A stretch of DNA of 64,000 nt from Circinella umbellata (Eukaryota > Mucoromycota > Mucoromycetes > Mucorales > Lichtheimiaceae), in assembly GCA_025093555.1 (NCBI GenBank), contig JAIWNF010000013.1, positions 496,001 through 560,000 on the forward strand. Direction: 5' to 3'. The notes beneath the pieces were generated by a model. That model ran no database searches. It worked only from the letters and a program-made list of their open reading frames with translations, and was not told the DNA's origin. Of the stretch, positions 48,268 to 60,760 are shown piece after piece. Each line of letters starts with the position of its first letter. Positions within the stretch are counted from its first letter, which is position 1. A program made the position numbers and the translations under genes.

Positions 48268-49139
48268 TTATTCTTGACGACGGGGAGCGTTATTGCGACG
48301 AGGACGACGGACGTCAGTTTGAGCAGAAGCAGCAATGGGTGCGGTAACCTTGACGTTTTGAAGACCACCAAAGTTGATAGACTTGAGCAATTCCTAAATG
48401 TTGTCAAGCATCGTATATATACGATTATAATAATTAATAACTTTTGCGCTGGATTGGATCTTGACACCGGTAAAAAAAACAAATCATAGTATTGAATGGC
48501 CATCGAAAGATCCAACCGGCGTTCAACTAATTAAATTTGTTCAAATAATAATAATAAAAAATTACATACCTCAGTTTCAGGGTCAATTTCAATAGCAGAG
48601 GTATCCAAAGCAGATTGTTCGGGAACGTAGTTATCACGACGTTCACGTTCTTCTTCTTGCAACTTGAAAGAGATACCACGGACAGGACCACGGGAGATAC
48701 GCTTCATCAAATGGGTGGTGAAACCAGCAATCTTGTTACGAAGACGCTTGGAGGAAATGATAGCAACTTCATCACAGATCTTCTTGTTGGTTTGGAAATC
48801 CAAAGTAAGACGAGGATAGTACTTTTCGATCAAGACACGAGAAGCCTTCTTGACAGTCTTAGTTCTATATAAAGATATTGTTACATAATTAATATTTCTC
48901 GCTCAATTTTCATTTTTCTTGGTAGATCGTTATATTTTTGCTGTTGAATATATATATATATATACCTAACGCGACCCTATATAGAAAATCGATTTAATCT
49001 GTTAGATTTTGTCTTCCAAATTATCCATCCATTCATTCATCCTGTTCATCCATCAATATCTTCATTGTATCCAATCTGCTATTTTCTCTCTCTTATCGTT
49101 ATCTTCCATTCTATTCCACCCCCCCTTTATACATACCAT
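48268..49139 (-). CDS. RPS17: 40S ribosomal protein S17 (eS17)
   Basis: Small-subunit ribosomal protein. Exons 49139-49137 (ATG only), 48976-48966 (11 nt), 48864-48570, 48393-48268; predicted 144 residues. The 11-nt exon encodes GRV plus two bases of Arg, so the start reads [32 protein letters not shown], the universal eS17 beginning. [27 protein letters not shown] and [29 protein letters not shown] follow, then the more variable C-terminus (FGGLQNVKV to [13 protein letters not shown]). Both short 5' exons are forced by the conserved N-terminus: no ATG precedes GGTCGCGTTAG directly. Intron 1 (160 nt) contains the ATCC/ATTC tract also found upstream of RPL17. Confidence 0.96.
49023..49053. repeat. 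ATCC/ATTC tetranucleotide tract in RPS17 intron 1
   Basis: Imperfect tetranucleotide tract. Positions 49027-49042 are identical over 16 nt to 2738-2753 in the RPL17 leader, and both sit in the same orientation relative to their gene. Confidence 0.8.
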
Positions 49140-50058
49140 ATTTGATATTCGTTAAAAAGGAGGAACTGAATTTCCAAATTGGTCTTGCATTTTTGGCTGT
49201 TCCCCGAAATTCTGAATCCGATGCATTAATTATCATCTATAATGATTGTATAATAATAAGCAAATCTAGGTGGTGTGTAAACTTATTTATACTTTAGAAG
49301 TAACTTGATTTTATAGTATACAAGTAAAAAAGAACTTGCTGGACTACCATCAATAATAAGGAATGAATACTGTATAAATAAATATTTCAAAGATTGTTGA
49401 GAGATTCCTACATACATAAAAAAGAAGATATCCAAGACCTTTGCTATTAAAACATTTGATAATATCAAAAATATAAATAATAATAATAATAACGTAAATA
49501 GCTCTTATAAAGATAAAAGAGTCATCGGATTAACCTATTCTCTTTTACTCATTGAAAGCAAAATACAAATAGTACTCAATTTTTTTTTTATTTATCTTCA
49601 TTTTTATATACTAATAGTGATAAATCAATTTGTAGTAAAAAAAATGTGTGATATAAACTGAGTATAGTAACATATAAAGCATAAACGATCTTCTATTTTC
49701 ATGTAACTTCTTTCAAAAAAAGTGGTAAGTACATAGCTATGTTTTGTTGCTTGCATAATTATAATATTTAGCTATATTATAAATGTAGACCTATCTACAT
49801 ATTTCTTTTATATATATTATAAGTTAGATAGTATGTAATAATTAGTATTTTATATATAATTATGTGACATTATTACATGCCTTTCTTATTTTATAGTTTA
49901 ACAATTCAGCATACAATGCCAACTTTTACGTTACACTAATTACCATATTTAGATTGTTCGTGATGGCTTAGCGAACTTTTTTGCGAAACTTACTAAGTTC
50001 CGACTTTTTTTTTTGACGCTTTTACAACCTACACACATATATATAATATAATAATAAA
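49140..50058. promoter_or_regulatory. Divergent promoter region RPS17 / BRX1
   Basis: 919 nt between the start codons of a ribosomal protein gene and a ribosome assembly factor gene transcribed away from each other. It suggests shared growth-linked control. It is AT-rich; no known RP-gene box was identified with confidence. Confidence 0.45.
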
Positions 50059-51295
50059 ATGGCCACCGTGTTCAAGACTGCCGAAAAGGCCAAAGGATCG
50101 TCCGAGAATAAAGTTAAAGATAGACGAATTAATAAGCAACGAGTAATGTTACTCGCTTCTCGGGGCATTGTATTCCGGTAAGCTTAAATATTTATTATTT
50201 CTTTGAAAGAGTTTTTTTTTTCTGGATGGTAACTGATCTGATCTAATTAATTTCTACCTTTCTTTTATATAGTTACCGTCATTTACTTACTGATCTCGAA
50301 GGCATCTTACCTCATTCCAAAAAAGATTCTAAACTCGACACAAAGGACAATTTGTTTGTTTTAAATGAACTTGCCGATTTGAATAACTGTAACAACTGTA
50401 TCTTTTTCGAAGTACGTAAACGACAAGATCTTTACATGTGGATGGCAAAGACTCCCAATGGACCTTCTGTTAAATTTCACGTTCAAAACTGTAAGTTTTT
50501 ATATTATTTACTTAATTATATATATGTATAATATAATGTACTAATTACATATATACATATCAAAAACTTAGTACATACATTGGATGAATTGAAAATGACT
50601 GGTAACTGTCTCAAGGGTTCACGTCATATTCTCTCATTCGATCAAACATTCGATTCTGCACCACACTGGCAATTATTAAAAGAATTGTTATCTCAAGTAT
50701 TCAATGTTCCCAAGGGTTCCCGTCGATCAAAACCTTTTATTGATCACGTTTTAACTTTCTCTATTGCTGACAACAAAATTTGGTTTAGAAACTATCAGGT
50801 AACCAAACGAAAAAGAAAAAGGAAATATAATAGAATGGGATTTAAAGCTAACACAAACGCGGAATTGGGGTTTTATTACTATTACTATTATTAGATCGTT
50901 GAAAAGAACAAAGAAAACACACCTGGTTTTACTGTAAAGGAAAAAGGAGATGTATCACTAGTTGAAATTGGTCCTCGATTCTGTTTAACGACAATCCGTA
51001 TATTTGAAGGTTCATTCGGTGGGCCAACTGTATTTGAAAACCCAGAATTTGTACACCCTAACTTTGTAAGTTAAAGAAATCATGCCAAATTTTGAAAAAT
51101 GATACCGTATAAAGATATTTTATTCACTATATATAATTTATTTGGTATCTGTTTGATTAGGTTCGTTCTGCTATGTTGAAGGAAAAGAAGGAAAAATACC
51201 AAAAACGTCAACAAGCTATGGGTGAACGTAAGGTCAGAATTAAAGAATCTGAAGGTCAAGAGTCTGAATTGAGTAATAAAAATGTTTTCCAATAA
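50059..51295 (+). CDS. BRX1: Ribosome biogenesis protein BRX1 (Brix domain)
   Basis: Nucleolar protein that acts with Ebp2 in early 60S assembly. Exons 50059-50177, 50273-50490, 50572-50798, 50895-51065, 51161-51295; predicted 289 residues (yeast 291). Brix-domain marks: VMLLASRGIVFRYRHLLTDLEGILPHSKKDSKLD, FEVRKRQDLYMWMAKTPNGPSVKF, LKGSRHILSFDQTFD, FIDHVLTFSIADNKIWFRNYQ, EIGPRFCLTTIRIFEGSFGGPTVFENP. A Lys-rich coiled tail follows (MLKEKKEKYQKRQQ). All five exons are phase-consistent with canonical GT-AG borders. Confidence 0.96.
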
Positions 51296-51564
51296 ATAAA
51301 ATATACTTCTTTATTCTTTTTTTTTTCAAAAAAATATATGATTATATATACTATTATATTCTAAAATTACGTCCTATTCACCCCTATTCACATATAAGGA
51401 GATAACGAAAGAAAGAAAGAGAAAGAGAAATATTTTTATGTGCTCATCATCCAAATTAAGTAACAAAATTTCGCAGTTGGTACGCGGAGCGTGGTTGTTT
51501 TCCGGACACCCGTTTCCGTTTTACCTTTTAAACCTATTACACAGGATATTGAATATATTATTTT

Positions 51565-54500
51565 ATGAGTGAGAGCATAAACGGCAACGATACAGACCAG
51601 CAGCGACAAAGGCGCGAACAACTTGAAATGGCTGCCAACGCTAATGCACACATTATGCAACAAGCGAAAACACCTATACACTCATTTGATCCTGACGCCG
51701 CTCCCAAATTAAAAAGGGAAGAAGCCGAACGTAATATCCCCAAAGACCTGCTGCCTGACTTTCGTAATCTTGGCAATAAGCGGGGTGGTTTACAGACTGA
51801 ATTAGGTACCAGCGATGTGGAACAAATCAAACAAGCATTGTCAGCAGCACAAAAGAAACCGATTGCGCCTGTCAAAACAACGGGCCATAAGCGTTTATCA
51901 AGTGGGCCACGTACCCCTCGCACCCCACGTACCCCCTCGGGAACAACAGCAACAGCATCACCAGATTCTTTACAATCACGTATACCCGAGTGGTATCGGG
52001 TCGGTTGGACAGCATTCTCAACTCAACCTAACCCAGGCGGACCTATTCAACTTGCAGCAGCTGAAAACAAAGCAGAAGATCCATTAGATAACATGGTCTC
52101 CTTCCTCTTTTTTAGTAAATGGTGGGGACAAGGAGGGGCAGTGTTTACTATTGGTATCATCTTTTGGTTGCTAGGAACTTTGGGTGGTGGTTTCATTACA
52201 TTTGCTATTGGCTGTTTATTTGTATTGACTTATTCACAGATCACTCAACGTCGATTTGAAAGATTGGCTCGTGATGATATTGACCGTGGATTAACGTATC
52301 TCCAATTCCTAGAACAAGATAAAGAATCGGTTGAGTGGTTGAATAGTTTTTTACAAAAATTTTGGGTTATCTTTGAACCCGTCTTAAGTGCCTATGTTAT
52401 TGATAATATCGACACTTATTTGGTGGATTATTTACCTGGTTTTCTCGATTCTGTGCGTTTGACCACTTTTACATTGGGAACGAAACCATTCCGGGTGGAG
52501 AGTGTTCGCATGCTACAACAACAAGAAGCAGATACTGTGGTAATGTTATAATACTTTTATATATCTTCGTACCTGTTTTAGAAAGGTGCCATTCTCTCTC
52601 TTTATTTTTTTTTGTTCCTTGCATAACAAATATTTTTAATTATTGTTATATTTTTTTATATAGTCCATGGATTGGATCGTTAGTTTCAAGCCAAATGACC
52701 TTTCAGATATGACAAGGAAACAATTAGACAATAAAGTGAATCCTAAAGTGATGCTTACAATTAGATTGGGTAAAGGTATGGTTGGAGCTGGTATTCCCGT
52801 ACTTGTTGAAGATATGAGTTTCCAAGGTGCCATGCGTATTAAACTCAAGTTTATGAGTAAATTTCCACACGTCAGAATGGTGGAAGCTTGTTTTTTGAAA
52901 AAGCCTCACTTCGATTATGTACTTAAACCTATTGGAGGCGAAACTTTTGGTCTTGACGTAACCAACGCAAGTATTATAGCTCAATATATATTTGTTATTT
53001 CACCTCTTAGTATTATTTAATTGAATAATTTTATTATTTAGATACCTGGTCTGCAAAGTTTTGTCCGTGACCAAGTGCACGCTATTCTTGGACCCATGAT
53101 GTATTATCCTAATGTGTTCTCTTTTGATGTTGAAAAATTCTTCTCTGGAGAATTAGATATCAGTAAGTTGTGCAACTATATTAATTTTGTTTATACATAT
53201 TTGACAACTTTATTTTGTTTATTTTTATGCAGCACAAGCCAATGGTGTTCTTGCTATTACTGTCTACTCAACTTCGACAATTACTGCTGGCGATATATCT
53301 GGGGAAGTTAATCCATATATTCGATTCTATTTGGATAAAGCTCAAGAATTGGGTCGTACTTCTGTTCAAGAGAATACCTTGGATCCTCGGTGGAATGAAA
53401 CTCACTTTTTAATGTTGAATAATTTGACTTCCACGTTATCACTTGAATTACGAAATCAATCGAGTGGTTCCAAAGATCGACGTATTGCTCGTGCTCATTT
53501 TGATCTTAAGGAGCTTGAAAATGATAATGACTATAGTCTTGCAGATACGTAAGTCTTTATCTATATAAACAAGAAAAAAGAAAAGAAAGAAAAAATATAA
53601 TAACTGAGTTAACATTTTTAACACAATGGGAATAGGGAGCTTGATTTGCGTCATAATGGTAAACCTGTTGGTCAAGTCAAGGTGGATATGCGTTATATGC
53701 CTGTTTCAAGACCTATACCAAGAGACGATGGCACTGTCGAACCAGCTGCAGAATCAAGTATGTATAATATATTATCTTTACATCACAGCAATATTACATA
53801 AGTATGGTAAGTATAACCAATTTTTATTTTTTCTTTGCTTATAATATTAATAGATTCTGGTATCCTGCGCTTTACTGTACATGAATGTCGAAAACTCGGT
53901 TCGATGCGCCTAAATCCATATGTTCGTGTCATGATCAATGGCGCAGAACGAATCAATACACCAATTTTCAAGAGAAATCCTAATCCAAAATTCGAACGTT
54001 CTGGTGAAGTAGTTGTACTGGATCAAACAGCAGTTTTTATTCGTGTTGAAGTGAAAGATAGTATTAGTCTTGCAGAAGACCCAATTATTGGTGTCTGGCG
54101 TAGTTATCTTGTCGATATGATCCAGGAGTTGGATAATACTACTGATGGTTGGTGGGATCTTGCTTTAGATAACGGTGATAAAGCACAAGGACGTATTCGT
54201 TTAGGATTCCAATGGAAACCTGTAGTAATGACAGGTCTTTCAGAAGCCATGGGTGGCCTTGGATTATACAGTATGTCTTGCTCTTTTTTCCCCCTTTACT
54301 CAATTGAACTTTTACTAATTATGATAGCTATTTCTGGTTTTTTTTTCTTCAGTGTCTCCAATCGGTGTTGTTCGTTTAACATTTTGGAGAGCTCGAGACC
54401 TTAAGAATGTTGATGGTGTTGGTGGGAAATCGGATCCATATGTACGTGTTTTATCTGGATCCCAAATCCGGACACGTACAGAAGTCATTGATAACAATTT

Positions 54501-56911
54501 GGATCCCGAATGGGGCGAAACACAGTATGTACCCATTCATTCTAACAAGGAAGATCTCAAACTCGAAGTGATGGATTGGAATGCAAAGACAAAGGATAAA
54601 TCCCTTGGTTTCACTACATTACGTATGACTGACCTTGTAAAACAATATACTGGTAGTCAAGAAAAGAATCCAGACAAGTGGTATGAATATGTGGGTAAAC
54701 CTATTGATGGGTAGGTAGTATTAATTGATTTTTAAAAATATAATTATAAAACATGGGAATATGACATAGATAAATAACAATGTATTATTAGATGGGTAGC
54801 ATTGAAATCATCTGATCGTAGTACTGCAAAGGGGGAATTGCAATATACAGCAGAATTCTATCCAACTCTGGCAGTACCAAAGACAGAAGAGGAAGAAGAA
54901 GAAGAAAATGAAAATGAGGAAAAAAATGAAACAGATGCGATACGCAACGAACATGGAGAAGGGATATTCGAGGAAGAGTACAGTAATGTCAAAACAACAG
55001 ACAACGAGTCAAAACAGATCGAACTACCAACACATGATTTACACGGCGTACCAATCCGCTATACACCTGATGATATTGTCGACCTTCCCACTTATAACTC
55101 TGGCGTGTTAACGGTCAAAATTCATGAAGTTAAGATGCCCACTGTCTCTAATGCCTATTGTCAACTGTTGGTAGATGCCTTGATGCCACAATTCCAAACT
55201 CAAAAAATGAAGGGTCGTACGTTGACATTCAACGAAACTGGAGATGCATTTGTCAAGGAAGCTGACTTTTCACGTGTGGCTATTGAAATCAAACCGGCAG
55301 ATGCAGATGACAAAGATGATTTAAAACTTGGCTATTGGGTAGATCAAGTAACTAATATTATTCGACGTATCCAATCCAATACACGTAACGAAAAGGGAGA
55401 CGAAGAAGGTGAGTGGTTCCAATTGCTTGGCACAACGGTACCTGGAGGATGGATCCGCCTTAGTTTTGATTATACTCCTTTGATCAATTTCACTCTGAAT
55501 CCAGATGAAAGTCTGGATAACCAAGGTCAATTGACAGTGACACTACTTGATGCAAAAGAACTGATGGCAGCAGACAAATCTGGAACCAGCGATCCTTATG
55601 TTGTATTTACTGTAAATGGTGAGCGTGTACACAAGAGCGCAACGATTAAAAAGTCATTAAATCCATCGTGGAAAAATGAAACATTTACAGTGCCGATCGT
55701 AAGTCGTCTCATTTTAGATTTTTTTTTTGCGGGAGAAAAGGGAAAATGGTGCGGTGGTCTGTGTTGTTATGCAAGAAAGGAAATTCAAAGATGAATTATT
55801 TAAAAATCTATTGTGTAACCTAGCAATCACGGGTCACAGCAAGTTTTCGAATTGAGGTATTTGATTGGAATCAATTTCTTGGTGATATACCTCTTGGTTC
55901 GGGTGGTATATCCATTCGTGGTGATTTCGTTGAAAGCTTTGTTGCCCGGCAAGTTAACATTCCTTTGGATGGTATTGCTGGCGTGAGCGGACATGTTCGT
56001 GTACGGTTTTTATGGCAACCCCAATTGCTTATCCGAAAGAAAACACATACTTCTATCCTTGGGACTACGAGTGTAAATATGACTACTTCGGCAACTGCAA
56101 CAAACAGTAATATGTTATCTCCTTCAGCTGCAGCAAACATGCGAACTCCTACACTAAGACCTCCAGGACCACAAGCACCACCATCACCATCACCATCTGT
56201 CTCTCGCTCAGCAACACTGACCCCTGCTTCTGCAGCAACAGCAGCACCACCATCAATAGCAGGAACACCTGTATCACCATCACGCAATGGCACTAATGCA
56301 AGTATTACAAGTTTGCATGTCCGCTCCCCATCCCAAGCCTCGTCGATTGTATCTATGCAGGACCGAAGGAGTATTGATACGGTGTCGATAAATGATGATG
56401 GATTACAACATGGTGATGACTCTGCTGTTGGTATGGATGGAACAGTGACGATTAAAATAATTGAAGCACGTAATTTGCGGGGAGTAGATCGCTCTGGAAC
56501 AAGTGATCCATTTGTCCGACTACGTGTGGGAAACAAACAAGTCCACAAAACAAAGCATATAAAGAAAACACTCAAACCCAAATGGTAAATATATCTCATA
56601 TATGTAAACAGGTTGCGTATACATTCGTTGTCATGAAAATTGATTCACTTGGATCGTTTCCATGTATAAAATTTATAAATATATATAGGAATGAAACCTT
56701 CCAATGCCCTATCTCTTCACAACCAACACCTTTAAATATCAAGGTGAAAGATTATAATCGATTTAGCACATCGATTGAACTTGGACAATGTCAATGGAAC
56801 ATATGGGATCTAATACGACCACAAGATCAACTGACAAGTATCGATCGTTGGTTACCACTTTATCCTACTGGACAAGGAGAAATTCATATTGCCATCGATT
56901 TTTCAGGATAA
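51565..56911 (+). CDS. Tricalbin (SMP and five C2 domains; ER-plasma membrane tether)
   Basis: Exons 51565-52539, 52664-52966, 53042-53162, 53233-53548, 53636-53757, 53854-54270, 54353-54710, 54792-55698, 55824-56584, 56689-56911; predicted 1,500 residues (yeast Tcb3 about 1,545). Tricalbins anchor in cortical ER by a hairpin and bind the plasma membrane through C2 domains, while the SMP domain carries lipids. Here a disordered N-terminus is followed by a hydrophobic hairpin at about residues 191-223. The SMP domain (VEWLNSFLQKFWVIFEPVLS to VHAILGPM, about 255-470) comes next, then C2-like units such as VVRLTFWRARDLKNVDGVGGKSDPYV, LTVTLLDAKELMAADKSGTSDPYV and VTIKIIEARNLRGVDRSGTSDPFV. Those three keep Ca-binding Asp pairs; the first two C2 units look Ca-independent. 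The intron after exon 2 starts with GC (GCAAGT), required by the VTN-IPGL junction. Confidence 0.94.
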
Positions 56912-57715
56912 AAATAAAAATAAATAAAACTTTCTTTTAATCTCCATTAAACTGATTATTAGCAAAAAAAATAAATAAGTAAAAAAAGGGAGAACCCATT
57001 GGATCATTTCGCTAAACTCCACTTTTTTAATTTGTACAAAGCCTCGGATTTGTTCTCGTCTCGGAGATAGCAATAAGAACATCCGAAATAATTTATATAC
57101 CAAACGTTTTAATAGCCCGACAATAACGCCTCAATATTCAGATCAACATTCATTTCAAGCTAAATTGTTCATGAGCTGTATAAAAAATAATATATACAGA
57201 AGCAACAAAGTGTAAAGAGGTATACACAAAGAAGAAAATAGAAATAATTTATACATATATGAATATATATCGAGTTTATTCTATCTAAAAAGTAAAAGAA
57301 AGAAAGGTCCCGCGATTGCTTTTCTGTTTAACGAGTGTTCGGATCAAAGTCCGCAAAACAGCAACGCATTAGAAAAAAAGAGGCTGTTGTTACTGGAAAC
57401 AGTCGAAAAGAAAAAAACTCTAAACTTTCTCTTCCTTTCTCCCCCCATTCATAAAGAAACGTTCAAATTTGCCCTGTCTTTTTACCTGTTTAAGATATTT
57501 CTCTCTTATTCACATTTCTTCTTGTAATTTCCCTTCCGACTTAATATACCCCACCACCCGCCTTTCTTCTTTGAAATACTCGTACCTGTCAAAAAAAGGG
57601 TACATACTATACACACTAATACAAAAACCTAAATTAACTCAAGTTTCACACACGCACGTATACCTCTTATTTTTTTAAAGCCAAATTACATTACTTTATT
57701 CAAAATTTATATATA
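56912..57715. other. Intergenic between tricalbin and PHD-finger gene
   Basis: About 800 nt: tricalbin 3' end (AATAAA-like at about 56922), then pyrimidine-rich promoter DNA (57415-57570) of the next gene. No gene was seen. Confidence 0.5.
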
Positions 57716-59639
57716 ATGAGTAAGTGCCTTGAAACACCTGTCGAGTTTTTGGAAACATGGAAAGAAAAAAAATGAAAACTAATGACATTTTTTGTATTTT
57801 GAAGCACCAGCGCGTCGTAGTGTACGAACTCAAGCTGCCAATGCCAGAAAACCAACAACACGATCTGTAACCATGCCCCAACAACGTCATGACACATCAC
57901 CACCTTCTCCGCGTCAAACAAGAACAGAAAGTGCAGTGGAAGACGATGAAGAGGAGGACGAAGAAGAAGACGAAGATGAAGAGGAGGAAGAAAGTTCGGA
58001 TGGTGCTTCTGTTACTCGTTGTCTTTGTGGTCAACAAAGTAAGCTGTATATCCGAGAATATCCTGATTTTTTTTTTCGCGTATCATCGATAAGTGATACT
58101 TACTAATTATGGAATGAATAGATAATTCGGGTCTGATGGTTCAATGCGACAAATGTGAAGTATGGCAACATTGTGATTGTGTTGGACTGACAGAACAAGA
58201 AATTCCTGAACTTTATTACTGCGATGAGTGTCAACCAAATAATCATGTTGTTTTAAAAACCCATGGACGGTAAGTATTATTAAAAGAAAAGTTGGAGTGA
58301 GTGTGCGCAGCATAAAAAGGCCAGGGGAGAAAAGGAAAGTACTTTTTTTTAATTCTTATCAAAATTTGGATCTGGATAGATTTAAGCGGGCATATAATCC
58401 AAACGGAGGCGAGAACACGGAAGATAATCAACGTAAGTTAAAAAAAACGGAACAAATTTTGTGGCGACTTGCATGGATTTTTCTTTTTTGCTTATATTCT
58501 CTTATTCTTTTTATTATTGAATAGACAATAATAATGATACACTAGAAAAACAAGTAGATGAATCCGAAGCTCGTGCAGCGAAGCGGCGGAAACGGGAAAC
58601 CAACGGTACGCGAAAAACTACAAACACTAATAATAAGATGTCTCGACGGCAACCCACTACTTCTACCCCTATGGCAACACGCACACAAAAGAACGGAATT
58701 GAAAAACATGAAGCAACAGCAGATACAACATATACTCAAGGTAAAGACAGCACATTACCTCCTGACCAAACAAAGCATAATAATAAACATGACGAACAAC
58801 AACAATTACAACAACAAATTCAGCAATTACAACAATCAGCACCACGAAGGACACGTCGAAAGAGTGGGGATGATGATAATAATAATGGCAACAATAATTT
58901 GGATTCATCGTCACCTTCTGAAGAACCATTAGCATCACCACCTGTATCTCGCGGCCGCAAGCAAACTAAATCGGGAGTACGGCGGAATAATCAGCAGCAC
59001 GGATCACCACAACGTCAGACCAACGGTAGACACAAGGAATCACCGAGAGCATCTACTCCGCTCATAAATCAAGATGATGCATCAAATAATGGCACTGGTG
59101 CCCCTGGTATTCCATCAACACCTACTCTACAACTTTATTGGGATGAAGATGGTTTACCTGCTAGAGAATCTTCACCTCCAGCTAAAGTCAAATATCCAAA
59201 TCCGAAAATGTCGTTTGCCGATATGAATAAACGTGTAAAACAAATCATGGATTATGTCAACAAAATGCAAGCAGAGCTTCCCAAAAAGCAATCCAAACCA
59301 GAAGGAGGTGTCAAGCGACAACGTACACGTTCAGATTCAACCTCTTCTTCATCTTCAACATTAAGTAGTGCATCCACTTTACCTTTGTTGGAAGATGATG
59401 AACATCATCCAAACTATCATCATCATCAGCAACAAAAGTATTCGCATTTTGGCTCTATGACAAGTCCGACAACACCTATCCCCATAGTTGAAGTTCAACA
59501 AGAAACAGCAAAGGATATGGCAGATCGCATTACTTATGATTTATTACAATTTAAGAGAAAGTTTGGTGGATCATTAGTTGCCTCATCTGATGCTATGGTG
59601 TCATCCCCGCGCGCCAAGAAAATTTATCATCGTCATTAA
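57716..59639 (+). CDS. PHD-finger protein, Cti6-like (Rpd3L histone deacetylase subunit type)
   Basis: Exons 57716-57719 (ATGA), 57805-58038, 58122-58269, 58380-58432, 58525-59639; predicted 517 residues. After a basic N-terminus and a long Glu/Asp tract, a PHD zinc finger spans about residues 75-125: [29 protein letters not shown] and YYCDECQPNNH supply the Cys4-His-Cys3 ligands in order. The pattern fits the Cti6/Bye1 group, whose fingers bind methylated H3K4. Downstream is a basic segment (EARAAKRRKRE), a long Gln/Asn/Ser-rich part and a conserved-looking helix (MSFADMNKRVKQIMDYVNKMQ), as in fungal Cti6 proteins. Cti6 links the Rpd3L deacetylase to chromatin and repressors. The first intron interrupts the second codon. 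The family assignment beyond PHD is moderately sure. Confidence 0.82.
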
Positions 59640-60254
59640 AAATATGACAACCACACTCAAAAATCTCCTATTCTGTTTCATATCTTATATACCTTTGCTA
59701 TTCTACTTATACATGATTCAACATACGACACACATACATCCATACAATAGCTCTTGTTTTTATACATCACCCATACATTGCACTTATATAACAACAATTT
59801 TTCTCCCTCTCTTATTAGCTCACTCAATCTCGCAATACTTTGTAGGTAAAAAAAATCTTCTCTGTTCTTAAATTCGACCTTTGCCTTTTTTTTCACGAAC
59901 ATACATCCTGCGGTTTTCCGACATAACAACTTTTCCAAATTTTCTCGATCTGCAGGAAACTTAATAAAAATATTATCACACTTCTTGGAGAAAAATTATC
60001 ATTAATAAAACAAGCAACTTTATCTCTTTTTTTTTTAGTAACTATTCATAGCAATGATCTTGTTTTGAGGCACTATCGGCTCGAACTGTCAGTACATCAC
60101 TTTACGTTTTTGCATAGCAATTCAATGGGATTCTTCAATTTGGGAAAATTTATTTCTTATATTGTCCTACTGTGAATATCTAATTTACTACAGTTGCTAT
60201 CAAAGGTATTGATAGCAGCAAACCAAATATCTACTCAAGAATATAATTGATGTC

Positions 60255-60278
60255 ATATATATATATATATATATATAT
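60255..60278. repeat. (AT)12 microsatellite
   Basis: Uninterrupted AT dinucleotide run of 24 nt. Confidence 0.9.
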
Positions 60279-60720
60279 TATTATTGAAATGACTCTTATT
60301 GGACAAATGAAATGTTACTGTTGGGAATTAACCTTCGTGAATGAAGACTCGTTCAAGCACGTGCACGGTATTACTTGTGAAATCTTTATATGTTATGAAA
60401 TGGTGAAGACTAATTTTAATAAGTATTAGTAATGTGCCACACAACAATTTTGTGGGAAACACATTCATAGTATTCATTTACAAACTGATAGGAGCGAGAG
60501 CTTAGCTATTTGAAGAGAAAAGAAAGGGCAGAAAAACTGAAGTAGAAATCCGATAAGTTTTATTGAGAAAACTTGTTATTTCGAGTGTGTACCTAAAAGA
60601 AGACGAGATAAAATGCTGAAAAAGTAAGCACTAGACTGCTACACATAATAGTTTTTTTCTGATTTAAAGATGTAACGATATTGGTGAGAGATTGGAAAAG
60701 AAGAAAAGAAGGAAAAAATA

Positions 60721-60760
60721 GGTTGAGGAAGAACTGGTTGAGGAAGAACTGGTTGAGGAA
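60721..60760. repeat. 15-bp tandem repeat, 2.7 copies
   Basis: Unit GGTTGAGGAAGAACT at 60721-60735 and 60736-60750, then the first 10 nt again at 60751-60760, all exact. No ORF context was recognised. Confidence 0.9.

Noticed and set aside
55871..56599. 242-codon minus-strand ORF opposite the tricalbin C-terminal part
   Set aside because: The plus frame carries C2-domain motifs and phase-consistent introns; the antisense frame has no family features.
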